Of a stretch of DNA of 64,000 nucleotides, positions 23,378 through 34,739 are shown in pieces (the stretch's first letter is position 1; every line of letters starts with the position of its first letter). Origin of the DNA: Lunularia cruciata (lineage: Eukaryota > Streptophyta > Marchantiopsida > Lunulariales > Lunulariaceae). The notes beneath the pieces are model-generated. The model searched no databases. It saw only the letters and a program-made list of their open reading frames with translations, and was not told where the DNA came from. The position numbers and the translations under genes were made by a program. Where the stretch lies: contig OX419756.1 of assembly GCA_948567375.1 (NCBI GenBank), forward strand, positions 20,837,001 to 20,901,000. The letters are read 5' to 3'.

Positions 23378-25690
23378 AACCATTAATGATGTGTATAGGA
23401 GAGTTTGAGCTTGAAATTTGCTAGTGGTTTGTATTAATCAATCAGTCCATCCATCAATAGTGGTATAAGAGGGTTTGAGCTTAAAGTTTAGGCCAATAGT
23501 TTGTCAAAATCAGAGTACTCATCAATTATTTTTGTAGGAGCTTAGGAGCTTAAAATTAACCCAAATTTTTTTGTCATTTTAAGCTAACTTTTCTGTCAAA
23601 ATCAAACCACCTATCAATATTGTATGTAAGAGGGTTTGACTTTAAATTAACCATCTAGTTTGTCAAAATTAAACTACCCATCAATAATGTGTGTGTGAGG
23701 GTTTGAGCATGAAATTTAGTCAAGTACTTTGTAAAAATTAGGCCACCTTTCATAAATGTGTGCAAGAAGGTTTGAACCAACAATTTAGCCAAGTAGTTTG
23801 TCAAAATTAAACCTCCAATAAAAAGTGTGTGCAAGTGGGTTTGAGCTTTGAGTCAAAATCAAACCACCTATCAATATTGTATGTAAGAGGGTTTGACTTT
23901 AAATTAACCATCTAGTTTGTCAAAATTAAACTACCCATCAATAATGTGTGTGTGAGGGTTTGAGCATGAAATTTAGTCAAGTACTTTGTAAAAATTAGGC
24001 TACCTTTCATAAATGTGTGCAAGAAGGTTTGAACCAACAATTTAGCCAAGTAGTTTGTCAAAATTAAACCTCCAATAAAAAGTGTGTGCAAGTGGGTTTG
24101 AGCTTAAAATTTAACTAAGAAGTTGCCATTTTCTAACCAATTATTTTGTTAAAATTAGGCCACCAATAAATGGTATATGTAGGATTATTTGAGGCTAAAA
24201 TTTAATCACCCATCAATATTGTGCGTAGGAATGTTTAAGCATGAAAATTAGCTATGTAGTTTGTGAAGTTCAAGCCACCCATCAATAGTATGTCTAAGAG
24301 AGTTTGAGCGTGAAATTTAGCCGTGTATTCTATCAAAAGTAAACCACCAATCAAAAGTATATGCAAGAGGGTTGGAGCATAGAATTTTTCCATGTAGTTT
24401 GTCAAAACCAAATCACCCCTGAATTATACATGTAGGAGGGTTTAAGCATGAAATAACAATCAATATTGTGTGTAAGAGTGTTTGTGCTTAAAGTTTATCA
24501 AACTGTAAAATTAAGCTTTCCATTAATTCAACCAATTAGTTTGTCAAAATCAATCCATACATCAGTGGTATGTGCAAGAGAGTTTGAGCTTGAAATTTAG
24601 CCCAACTTCATTATCATAATTAGGCTACACATTAATAGTGTATGTAGTAGTATTTGAGGTTGAAATAAAAATCAATAGTGTGCGTAGAAGGATTTGTGAC
24701 TAAAATTTAACTTCACATCAACAGTATGCACAAAAGGATTGAGAACTTATAGTGAGCCAAGTTGTTTATCAAACTAGACCATTCATCAATATGATATGTA
24801 AGCAATCTAAGCGTAAAATTTATCAAACCCTAAACTTAAGCATTCTTTGAATTTAGCCAAGTAGTTTTCAAAACAAGACCACCCACCACTAGGGTGTGTA
24901 GGAGATCTAATTTAATGTGCATGAGATCTAATTTATCAAACCCTAATTAAGCTACCTATCTATTTAGCCATATAGTTTCTCAAAACAAGACCACCCATCA
25001 ATAGTGTGTGGGAGATTGCAACATATAATTTATTGAATATCAATAGTGTAGATGAGGGTGTGAGCCTTAAATTTATTGATATCTTTATTAATTAATTTAG
25101 CAATCCTATCTAGAACCCCCATTGATAGTGTGTAGTAGTCTCTAAAATTTATCAAAGCTTAAAATTTTGCCATCCATCAATTTAGACAAGTTGTTTGTCA
25201 AAATGAGAACACCCGTGAATAGTATGTGTGAGAAGTTTTGAGCCTAAACTTATCAAACCCTTAAAATTAAGCTATCAAATCCTTAAGTTTAGCCACTTGG
25301 TTGGTGTCTAAAATTTATCAAACTTAAATTTAAGGTCAAACTCTTATAAGAGTTTGACCATAATTTTTATTAAACCCTAAAATTTAGCCACCTATAGTGT
25401 GTGTAGGAAGGTTCAAATGATGTAAGAAGTTTTGAGCCTAAAATTTATCAAACTCTTAAATGTAGCCAAGGAGTTTGTCAAAACAAAAAGAATTATAGAT
25501 CTAGCCTAGGAGTTTGCCAAAACCAAATTACCCATCAATAGAGTGTAAGAGAGTTTGAGCCTTAAATTTAGCCACCTATTAATAATGTGTGTAGGAAGGT
25601 TTGAGCTTATTGGTTAGACTGTCAAAGCCAAAACACCTATCAATAGCGTGTAAGAAAGTTGGAGGCTAAAATTTAGACAAGTTGGTTTCA
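23378..25690 (+). repeat. Degenerate tandem array of about 68-bp units
   Basis: The block 'catcaatagtgtgtgtaagagggtttgagcttaaaatttagccaagtagtttgtcaaaattaaaccac' (shown here as a paraphrased pattern) recurs about 30 times with substitutions and indels, mostly 60-75 bp apart. Clear unit starts lie near 23450, 23615, 23680, 23750, 24210, 24275, 24345, 24455, 24550, 24630 and 24670, and further degenerate ones to 25690. All units have the same orientation. It is non-coding. Confidence 0.85.
23595..24105 (+). repeat. 257-bp higher-order tandem duplication inside the array
   Basis: 23595-23851 is repeated at 23852-24105. The only substitution I see is 'ttaggccacc' against 'ttaggctacc', besides the divergent join. 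Each copy spans about four basic units. The near identity makes it much younger than the array. Confidence 0.9.
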
Positions 25691-26179
25691 GCCCTAGATG
25701 TTTTGTCCCTAAAAAAACTCCATAGCCACTTGGTCTAATCCTAATTGTGTCTTAAGCCAAGTGGAATTCATGTCTATCTAGGTTCTTCCTTAGCAAGGAG
25801 AGGAAATTTGTCAAAATTCCAAAATATGGTAGAATTAGCTTGTTGAATATTTGTGAGTTGGAAAATTATTGTTTGTATTTCTTGTGATAAGGACCCATAT
25901 ATCCTATGCTTCTTGTTTGTGTGCTATGTTTCTTTGGAATGCCTTGATATTTAGAATGTTGGTGCTCTTAAAAGTAGAGCTAGAGTGAGGACGAATCAAA
26001 TTCCCTATATTTCTATCTAATGAGCTAAGAAGTGATAATCTATAAACCTTCCTTATAGAAAATTTATTATCATGCATAGTGCATTCATGAAAAGTAGTAT
26101 ATGGTATCAACCACTAACTCAAATCCTAGTAAAGGAACATATTGATTCCAATTCTAAGTTTGACATGAGAGTTGATCCA

Positions 26180-26490
26180 ATTTAGAGTTCATATTGTGTA
26201 CATACATCAATGTTGTGGGACATAGACAAGATTTATAGGGCATCTAAAGACCCTAAGTACAGCTTTGGTACAATGGATAAAATTGAGTTGGATGATTTCA
26301 TCCAAGAGTTTGATAGTTGGTGTGATCTATAGGAGATGCATAACTTGACTTAGTTCACATCCCTTCATGGTATGGAAGAGATCTTTTTGTATTTAGAGAG
26401 TCTACTTATGGATGATTACCATGAGTTCAAGCAAGCATATTTAGTACATATTGATATGTGAAGATAATATTGGTCTCCAAACCACATACT
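26180..26490 (+). pseudogene. Gypsy gag fragment (family 2/3 type), plus strand
   Basis: It reads DIDKIYRASKDPKYSFGTMDK, then ELDDFIQEFDSWCDL, HGMEEIFLYLES, MDDYHEFKQAYL and YWSPNHILIT, with stops. It is homologous to the minus-strand gag at 13690-14560. It lies upstream of a family 2 LTR at 27048 and is probably the gag of that element after an internal deletion. Confidence 0.6.
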
Positions 26491-27036
26491 TATCACCTTA
26501 GGCTAAATTTGTAAATTTTGATAGGCAATACCCACAAATTCTCATTCTAGTAGCACAAGTATATCGAACATCAATACCCTAGTCAAAGATGACTACTTTG
26601 AGTGGTAGTACTATTGTAAGAGATGGTGAAGTATTGGGAATTAATCCCTTGGTAATTTTTGAGGTAAAACTACCAAAGAGTGTGGATTGACAAGCCAAAG
26701 AGCTTATAGAAAGTCTACAAGAAGACCAAAGAGAGCTTACACAAGATATATATTGTATAAGACGGATGAGAGGCAAAAGATGTCCATCTTTGGTATGGGA
26801 TATCAGATAGAGAATTAGGGCCATGTTATTGTAATGCCATCTTATTATAAGTAACCTCACTAACTTTGGTAGTTGTCTTTGGCTTGGGAGAGCATATTGA
26901 GCTTAACATGGTTGAGAAGAGGGTGGTGATATTTGGATTTTGTAGAGACATCATCTACAAAGGTTTCTTCTTCTAAGGCACAATAAAGTACACCTCATTG
27001 TGTTGGCTTTTGAGGTTAGAGCTGATAATTCCAATC
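26491..27036 (+). mobile_element. Eroded internal region ahead of LTR family 2
   Basis: No pol motif could be read. The position between gag (26180-26490) and a purine tract plus LTR suggests a heavily deleted Gypsy interior. Confidence 0.4.
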
Positions 27037-27047
27037 TTATGGGGAGA
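27037..27047 (+). other. Polypurine-like tract before LTR family 2
   Basis: TTATGGGGAGA abuts the TGTAATACC start of the LTR, as expected for a 3' LTR. Confidence 0.5.
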
Positions 27048-27785
27048 TGTAATACCAAGAGCTAGCCATATGATATAGATGTGAACTTTGGTTTGGTAAC
27101 ATCTAGAATGATGTTAAACATGATGGTAAAATAGGTCAGATAGAAGTATCACCAAAAGAGTACTTCTACTAATAGGGCAAAAACCAAAATAGACTTGAAA
27201 ACCTTAGAACCAATAGCTAGATATATGATTTAAAGGTGAGAATTGGTTTGGTAACATCTGGGAGGATGTTACACATGATGAACTACACAGATCAGAAAGA
27301 GGTATCACCAAAAGGGGACTTCTACTAATAGAGTAGGAACCAAAATATCCTTGAAATCTTTGAAGGCAATTTTGGAGGCCTAAACGGATGAATTAGGCCT
27401 AAAAAAATATGCAAACGCCTCTCCCCAATGGAAGATATGCTATCCTTAACTCCCCTTGGATTTTCTTGTCAAGAGCATTACAATGGTACCTTACCTACAT
27501 GATTTTGAAATTCCTATAGGAAAGATTCCCTAAAAGATTCCCTCCGGTCAAAGCTTGTTTGACCAACCAGATAGGACCTAGACCAACATATCACCCATCC
27601 AAGTAAGTAATCCAAGGGTGGAGCTTGCTGACATGTCACCTATCTGTGTGCCTAATCCTATGGTGGAGCTTCCTTAGAGGAGATCCTCTTTGTCTATATA
27701 ATAAAGAGAAGGTGCTCTTTTGGGGCATTGAATGATTGAGTGTGAAATCTATATTTTCTCTATTCTCTTGTCCTTGAAGTATACA
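27048..27785 (+). mobile_element. LTR family 2, longest copy
   Basis: It runs from TGTAATACCAAGAGC to GTATACA, 738 bp, with TG...CA ends. It matches 41469-42089 closely and 1734-2306 (minus) more distantly. A TATA-like 'ctatataataaag' lies at about 27694-27706. A purine tract precedes it and a leader-like sequence follows, so it could be shared by a left and a right element. Confidence 0.8.
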
Positions 27786-28990
27786 GGAGAGTGCACAAAA
27801 TAGACCTAGTGCACTCAATCCTCACACTCTTTGAGTGGTGTTTGTTTGTTGGATTGCTTGTTGGATTTATGGCGGAGCTCTCCATAAGAGGAAGTGCTCA
27901 AGGTAGTGGGCATCATACCTCTAGAGCACAACTGCCAACCCAAAGGCAATATGACTATTGCCATAGATTGAGTTGTTCTAGTGACTAATGCTTTGACTTA
28001 TACTTGGAGTTACAAGTTGGTGCCATAAAATTAGTTTTACTAGTGACTAATCATTTGATTTACACTTGGAGCTATAATATGGTAGGCTTGGTATGTTTGG
28101 AGGTCAAGGGACTATGGATCATAGAGGAAAAACTGATAGACATAGTAGTAGAGGACCTACACTTGGTATGGATACAATACCTACTCTTGCTTTTGATATA
28201 GCTAGGGCTACTTGGATAGAGGAATTAGCACAAAGATTGGCTAGAGGATTGGTTAGAGGAAATCAGATTCAAGTGTCAATGCCTCCATGTTGTATGTTGG
28301 TGATAGGTCTTCTTGACTTCATGTGTAGATAAGCTTAGGTACATGTAATTGTTGCAATTACTCGGAATGCATTATAGACTCTTTAGCCTAGGGGAGCACC
28401 AATGCAATTATACCCATAAAAAGGAAAGGTTGATAGAAAATTCAAGCTTCTCTAGTCTTTCATACTATTTGAGGAACTATAGACCTCATCCATGGCTCCT
28501 AGATGTCCTAGTGCTAGTGTATCCAATGGAGTTGGAGGGCAAGATAGACAAGATATTGGTCAGCCGTCTACTTCTACTAAGACTTTGTTCAACACAAAGT
28601 CAGCAGCGGCTCAATTGGTTATATGCTTCACTTTGATCTTAGTCACCATCATGTTTGTACTAGGAGTTGATCTTACTTTAGGGTTCCAACTGACTGCCAT
28701 ACTTTGTGAAAGTTAGGATGGTGTGGTTGCTACTTCTAGTGTGGAGGTGGTTGATGGTGGAGCTACCTTGGTTGCAACAATTGCTAGGTTGGAGGAGTTA
28801 CATGGTAGAATTACATTTATGCTTACGGTTATCCTATTGGACAACCAAAGTGGGACTTTAGTTTGGTTAAACCTTTTTTGGAAGTTCTATAAACCACAAA
28901 GCATCTTATCAGACTTTATTCCACAACCCTTTATGTTGAGAAAGGTTGTAATTCTTGATCTTGGGCTACAAAGGACCAATGTTACAAGAT
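27786..28990 (+). pseudogene. Leader and gag-like region following LTR family 2
   Basis: 27790-28170 matches the minus-strand leader at about 4480-4863. The frames at 28093-28332 and 28492-28716 give RGKTDRHSSRGPTLGMDTIPTLAFD and a Ser/Gly-rich stretch. 28723-28992 continues with 89 open codons. Arg/Gly-rich N-termini occur in some plant Gag proteins. No catalytic domain is visible. Confidence 0.4.
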
Positions 28991-28992
28991 AG

Positions 28993-30500
28993 GTATTCAC
29001 TTTAAATCTAGATATCCTTTGGAGGTGGTTCTAAATAATACATTATGTATGAAATACTCATTGTACAAATTGAGCTTAGTTACCTTATTGATTGTTCTAA
29101 GATGGGAGCTCATGCCATTGCAATAGTCATAGATCTTATGATGTATTAGTTGATGGAGTAATTTTATACCCCATGGGATTAAATATTTCCTACTTGGAAG
29201 AGACAATTTCCTAGAAGCTAGGTCATCAATTAGTATGTCACCTACCTTTATATCTTAGTTGCGGCAATCAGTCTAGTAAAGGATGAGAAGATAAGTATCA
29301 ACATTCAATGGTGGTATTACTTGGCATAGTGAGTTACTTGAGGAGAACATCCATATGGAGGATACTCCAACACCAAAGAAGATTGCTCAGATTTGGAGTA
29401 TGAGTAGAGTTATTACAACCATCTTGGATATTCCATTGTGGAATTTTGGTGAGGAGTTGTACCATGTAGATAAGGTATTATAAGCTGCTTGGAGTGCAGC
29501 ATTTGAAGAAACAAATTGACCAACTTGGTGGATCCTCCAAAGTCTTCTCCATTATCACCGTTGGATACCATACCTAGTGCTTGGCATTATCTAATAAGGA
29601 GAGTATGCCAATTAGATTTGTTTGGTGGGATCAACATTGGACTAGTTACAATCTAACATGGAAATCTATGAGTTGAAAGGTACATGAGAGAAAGATGAGA
29701 TTGATAGACAAGATCATGTGGTAAACTTTGCATAATAAACTCCTGATTTATTGCAAACTTCAACAATCAAGGGTTACCAAAAGACCTTACCATATGACAT
29801 TTCCTTACATCAAATATTGGATCTAGAGAGATATGGTACCATTTTCTTGGTGACTTTTGGATGGTCATTGTAAGGAAATACCCATATTAGCCAAGGTCAG
29901 GGTTTATAGGATCCCCATTTGGATATTTTTTGGTAGACAATACATATATTGTAACATCTCTAGGTTTCTCAAGCAGTTTCCCCATCATATATTTTGGAAA
30001 GCATATTTTTGATGGGTAACTCTTGTGTTGGAAGAAGCTTTGCAACTAGGAATTTGAGAGAGCAATGTAAATTCCAATCTTGTTATGTGATAGAGTAGAA
30101 ATCATTTATCAATCTGATCAAGAAAAATCATGCATAGAAATTCTGCCAAATTTCATGTGGTTTGGCCAATGTTTGCATATATCCAGAATTGCGCAAGATT
30201 CTTATTTTACTCTTGAACTATTGATCAAGAATCATAAAACAAGAACTATTGAAGTCACAACTTATAACGAACACTTACACTATTGATACACTTGTACTTA
30301 GAGACCTTTATCTAGTTTTGGACATGAGGTGTAGATTGATCTCATATCTAAACCTTAGATTGTATAGTACCAATTGATCCATATCACCTCACTCAATTCC
30401 ATAAATGGAATCCATGCAAGTAGCCTTCTTGTAGGTCCTATGCCCATATGATCCATTCCCACATGTCCCACAATACCGCTACCCATAGCTCCCACAGATC
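28993..30500. other. No gene recognised
   Basis: AT-rich sequence with short frames only. It may be further eroded Gypsy interior on the left and Copia LTR surroundings on the right. Confidence 0.4.
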
Positions 30501-30639
30501 TCATATGACACATCTGTCCTAAACTTCAAGTGAGTAGAACTTCTATTCTAGATCTCCATTTTCCATGATCTTGGTATCTATGGCAAGCCCTTGAGAAAAC
30601 ACTTTCAATGAAATAATGCATGCCTTATTTTAATTTGTA

Positions 30640-30831
30640 TTCACAAAGATATAGGTCCCAAAAAAACTATCTTTCTATTCACTTCCATAAATGGAATCCT
30701 CTAATGTGAAGATCTATCCCATACTTACACTTCTACTCTTGTAGAAGATTTGTCTTGTTCTCACTCTTCAACATTCTCATGATTATAATTCCATAGAGCA
30801 TTCTAGTAATCATCAGACTCCACACTTAACA
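30640..30831 (-). repeat. Copia 3' LTR (recognised part)
   Basis: On the minus strand it starts TGTTAAGTGTGGAGTC just after a purine-rich tract (GTGAGAGAT, 30832 onward), the usual Copia arrangement. It aligns with 34495-34690 over 'gataggtcc..aaaaactat', 'ttcacttgcata.ata.aatc' and the end. The far (left) boundary was not found. Confidence 0.65.
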
Positions 30832-30871
30832 ATCTCTCACTTGGATTTGGACATTACTCTCTACAAATAAT

Positions 30872-31195
30872 TTAATTTTGAAGTCCAATTGCAACTATAA
30901 ATTGCTTGTGCTTCTCAATTGTGAATACCTTGGTAAACTTATCCTTGAGATTGCTTACTCTAATCTTTACCAAAGTCAATACTTCATCTTCTATCAATTT
31001 AAAAATGAAATCATACTTTAATAGTATATGCTTTGTCCTAGCATGAAACAAAAGATTCTTTGCAAGACTAATAGCACTCTTGCTATTGTTATAGAGTATA
31101 TTGTCATCTTGTTTCTTGCCTAACTCTACCATGAAAATTTTCAAGCAAATTATCTTCTTGATAGACTTTGAGATGGCCTTGTACTCAAGTTCCAT
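30872..31195 (-). pseudogene. Copia RNase H
   Basis: An open frame of 107 codons. It has MELEYKAISKSIKKIICLKIFMVEL, DNILYNNSKSAISLAKN, FHARTKHILLKYDFI and VSNLKDKFTKVF. These are the standard Copia RNase H blocks (E-Y-A, the D-N-SA-A-L-N block with Asp changed to Asn, RTKHI, and the L.D..TK end). The third block is well kept; the changed acidic residue argues for inactivity. Confidence 0.88.
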
Positions 31196-31229
31196 GGTAG
31201 AAGGAGCAACACTCTTCTACAAATTAGAT

Positions 31230-32025
31230 ATCCAAATAATTGACCCCTTTGGGTAGTCCATAATATTCAATGATCCCTTGTAAAAATTAGATACCCATTC
31301 TGAAGACCAAACCTTTGCTTGGGATAGCTTCAAAACATCTATTTATTTGTCCCTTGTAATCTTCATTCCAAGTATCTTCTATGAAAGGCCTTGATCTTTC
31401 ATTTCAAATATATTAGACAATTGGTGCTTTAGCTTGTTGATTATCCTCATGTTGGATCCAACAACCAACATATTTTTAACATAAACAAGATGATTTATGA
31501 ATTAGCAAATGACTAAATGATGCAATAATGGTCATTTTTGCATCTATTGCAACCATTGTTGGCAATAATGCCATCAAACTTCAAGTACCACCGTTGAGGA
31601 CCTTCCTTGAAACCATAGAGACTCTTCTTCAACTTGCAAACCAATTCCTCTTTGTTTGTGATTTGAAATCCCTCAAGTTATGCCATACAAACATTCTCCG
31701 CAAGCTCTCAATATAGAAATGTTGTTTTTACATCTAGCTGCTTGAGATGCAAATTTTGTGCAGTCACAAGACCTAAGACCAATCTGATGGTTGTCATCTT
31801 AACTATGGGAGAGAAAATCTAATTTTAGTCTATACATTTTCTCTATTGAAAACCCTTTCCTACAAGTTTGGCCTTGTATTGCTTGCTTCCATCATATTCT
31901 TTTTTGGCTCTATACACCCATTTTTTCTGCAATGCCTTCTTTCCCTTTAGCAGCTTAGACAATAACCAAGTCTCATTCCTTTCTTGACATGTCTTGACAT
32001 TATCTGATGACATTTCTTCCTTCAT
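31230..32025 (-). pseudogene. Copia reverse transcriptase (broken)
   Basis: It begins with MKEEMSSDN and LLKGKKALQKKWVYRAKKEYDGSKQYKAKLVGKGFQ (31843-32025), the conserved start of Copia RT. Further on (about 31500-31445) the catalytic block reads YVKNMLVVGSNM, where active members have YVDDML: both aspartates are altered. It ends with a 'KILGMKI' block near 31380. Stops occur between the blocks. Confidence 0.85.
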
Positions 32026-32439
32026 TGCAAGCTCCCACTACAATGAGTCCTCCTTTTGCATTGCCTCTAAGTAGCACTCATGTTAACTATGTTTTGTAAG
32101 AAGTAAGTAATACATGGTTAAGGAATACCTCTCTACATGTTCTTGAAATCTAGTAGATCTCCTCAAATCAGTTGAAGGTATGATTGGATCTTGTATGATC
32201 TCTTTGGTTTCTACCAAAATCCTATTTACGACATCATTCTCTAAAATGTCTTCCAACACTACTTCTTCTTAATGTCTGCTTGTTCTTTTGTAACCTCAAA
32301 ACCTGATCCAAGCTTATCTTTGTAAATAACATTCCCATGGAAAATGACATCTCTACTACTCAATGCTTTCTTATTATCTTCATTGAAAATACAATAACCT
32401 ATATCATCTGCTCCATATCCAATGAAGAAATACTTTCTT

Positions 32440-32859
32440 GATTTGGAATCAAGCTAGTGCCTATTGCTATCTTGAATCCTTGCCAAAGGTTCTATAATGT
32501 GAGAGATTCACCTTCTTTCTTGACCATCCCTCCCCACAGATCTTAAATCCCAAGGGAACTAAGGGTTCTCCATTTATGAGCCATACCATTGTGATTATTG
32601 CTTCTACCCAAAAGATCTTTGGCAACCTTGCTTGCAATTTATAATACTCTTTAAACTCATTGCTTCTATGCTCTCCACCATAAGCTGATTTTACGCACTT
32701 GATCTTCAAATATGCCTGGTTTTCAACCTCAAATTTCCATCATTTGAAATGCTGAGCATATCTGATTTATCTTTAAGAAAACAATCCCATACCTTCCTTG
32801 TAGCATCATCTCTAAAGGTCACAATGTAGCAAGATCATCCAAGAGACTCAACTGAAGTC
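32440..32859 (-). pseudogene. Copia integrase core (broken)
   Basis: From 32859 downward the frame reads LTSVESLG, YIVTFRDDATRKVWDCFLKDKSD (first catalytic Asp region). After a frameshift it continues IKCVKSAYGGEHRSNEFKEYY (S-D-N-GGE block with Asp changed to Ala), then FWVEAI and INGEPL. Confidence 0.85.
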
Positions 32860-32864
32860 AGGCC

Positions 32865-33554
32865 TGTAACACCCATTTGTGCATGTGTGTGGTATTGTGA
32901 TATTTAGCTTGGTATTACAAGTACTTAAGAGATATTATTTATAGAGATAAATGATGGTTCTATATTAGTCATGGTTAGCTAAAGTTGGTCATAGCTAAGA
33001 TAGAGGGGACTTTACTTTAGAGGAAGTAGAAAAGATGAGCACCACTATTTTGGATTTTAGTGTGTTGACTTGGTATGATTCCTAGGTGTTTGGCTTTGAG
33101 GAAAGAGTTGAGAACTCTTGGGCCCGCAAGCCTTTTTGTTTTGGATTCTTCTTTAGTCCAAGGATAGCCCATGTGAAGGAATCCTTGACTTAGTGGCTGG
33201 GTCAAGATAAGACCACATGCTTAGGGGAATATGCTCATGTGAATGGATATTCCTTTCTACTTTTTGACTTTACTTGACTTTTAGTCTAGTAACTTGAGTT
33301 ACTATGGTAATTAGTAACTTTGGTACATAACTATTTCACAAGTATATAAACAAGGGGTGAGGAGGTACTCATCATCCTTTCCTTTGCAACTATCTCTCTC
33401 TCATTGAGTTCTCTAGTGAGCAATGTCTTGAGTCTTGGAGTGTTAGCCTTGGAGGAGTATGATGGAGTTTGGGTTCCTTGCCTTCTTAGTCCATGGTGCG
33501 CTACCATAATAGCCATCAGAGGTTCATCTTGAGTAAGAGACAGGCCGGCTCACA
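32865..33554 (+). mobile_element. Solo LTR of family 3 inserted in Copia
   Basis: It starts TGTAACACCCATTTG and ends GGCTCACA. It is flanked by AGGCC (32860-32864) and AGGCT (33554-33558), a 5-bp duplication with one difference that overlaps the last A. Across it the Copia frame is continuous (HLDVS before, GLTSVESLG after). A TATA box 'gtatataaac' lies at about 33342. No internal region is present, so it looks like a solo LTR left by LTR-LTR recombination. Confidence 0.8.
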
Positions 33555-34155
33555 GGCTAGACACATCTAAATGTATTAACTCTAGCTTTCACTCTCTTGG
33601 TACTCTTGTGGCATAGTAGAAATAACATAGTTTTGCTTTCCCAAAATACATGGTTTGAAAAAGCAAACTTGAACATTCTTCAACTCTAGGATCTTGCCAT
33701 TGGCAACTATTTGACTTTACTTGACTTTTAGTCTAGTAACTTGAGTTACTATGGTAATTAGTAACTTTGGTACATAACTATTTCACAAGTATATAAACAA
33801 GGGGTGAGGAGGTACTCATCATCCTTTCCTTTGCAACTATCTCTCTCTCATTGAGTTCTCTAGTGAGCAATGTCTTGAGTCTTGGAGTGTTAGCCTTGGA
33901 GGAGTATGATGGAGTTCGGGTTCCTTGCCTAATAGTCCATGGTGCGCTACCATAATAGCCATCAGAGGTTCATCTTGAGTAAGAGACAGGCCGGCTCACA
34001 GGCTAGACACATCTAAATGTATTAACTCTAGCTTTCACTCTCTTGGTACTCTTGTGGCATAGTAGAAATAACATAGTTTTGCTTTCCTAAAATACATGGT
34101 TTGAAAAAGCAAACTTGAACATTCTTCAACTCTAGGATCTTGCCATTGGCAACTA
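33264..34155 (+). repeat. 447-bp direct tandem duplication across LTR and Copia
   Basis: 33264-33710 is repeated at 33711-34155. The differences I see are 'gagtttggg' against 'gagttcggg', 'gccttcttagtcc' against 'gcctaatagtcc' and one other base. Each unit holds the 3' part of the family 3 LTR plus about 150 bp of Copia pre-integrase sequence. It must therefore postdate the LTR insertion. Confidence 0.95.
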
Positions 34156-34480
34156 ATTCCTTCATACACTTCTCACTCATATGACCAAGTGTTGGGGATA
34201 TAAGATCAAAGGAACAATAACATTGATGATTGCCATCAGATAGTTGGAGGTTCTTGTAATATACAAGCTTTTAACCTTGTATCCTTGTGCCAAAATCAAG
34301 TTTCCCCAAGTAACCTTCCACAACCCACTTTCAAAAGATGTTTGATATCCTTCGTCATCTACCTGACCTATGGAATCAAATTCCCCTTTGGTCCAAGGAC
34401 ATATCTTACATCTATCAATGTCCATAATAACCCTTGAGAGGTCTTCAAGTTCACATTGCCTTTTCCTTCTTCCATACATA
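34110..34480 (-). pseudogene. Copia GAG-pre-integrase domain
   Basis: The minus frame reads GLWKVTWGNLILAQGYKVKSLYITRTSN, then (frameshift) the HLGHMSEK-type zinc-binding region and ANGKILELKNVQVCF, then a CILGKQ block. This is the linker and zinc-binding module ahead of Copia integrase. Confidence 0.82.
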
Positions 34481-34494
34481 TATATTCATCAATA

Positions 34495-34695
34495 TATAGG
34501 TCCCTACAAAAACTATCCTTTTGTTCACTTGCATAGATAGAATCTTGTAATATGAAGATTTGTCTAGTACTTTCACTTCTACACTCTCATAGAAGATCTA
34601 TCTTGTACTTACTCTTCAATTCTCATGATAATAATCCTATAGAACGTCCTGGTAATGATTAGACTCCATGAGTAGTCCTGGTAATGATTAGACTC
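34495..34695 (-). repeat. Copia 5' LTR fragment
   Basis: It aligns with 30640-30831. It contains a 28-bp tandem repeat ('gtcctggtaatgattagact', at about 34647 and 34675). The PBS and gag are missing between it and the pre-integrase segment. Confidence 0.6.
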
Positions 34696-34739
34696 CAATG
34701 ACTAGATCTTGAACATGAGTTATTGTGAGAACACATCAA

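Larger units (their letters stand above)
30640..34700 (-). mobile_element. Degenerate Ty1/Copia retrotransposon (minus)
   Basis: Order on the minus strand: LTR fragment (34495-34690), GAG-pre-integrase (34480 downward), integrase start, RT and RNase H (30872-31195), then LTR. This is Copia order (integrase before RT). Gag and the inner part of the 5' LTR are deleted: the LTR fragment abuts the pre-integrase segment. A family 3 solo LTR sits between the pre-integrase and integrase segments, and a 447-bp tandem duplication crosses that junction. Confidence 0.8.

Noticed and set aside
23378-25690. Possible CRISPR-like repeat array
   Set aside because: Units are contiguous, diverged and of variable length without unique spacers; the host is a plant. 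It is a degenerate tandem repeat.
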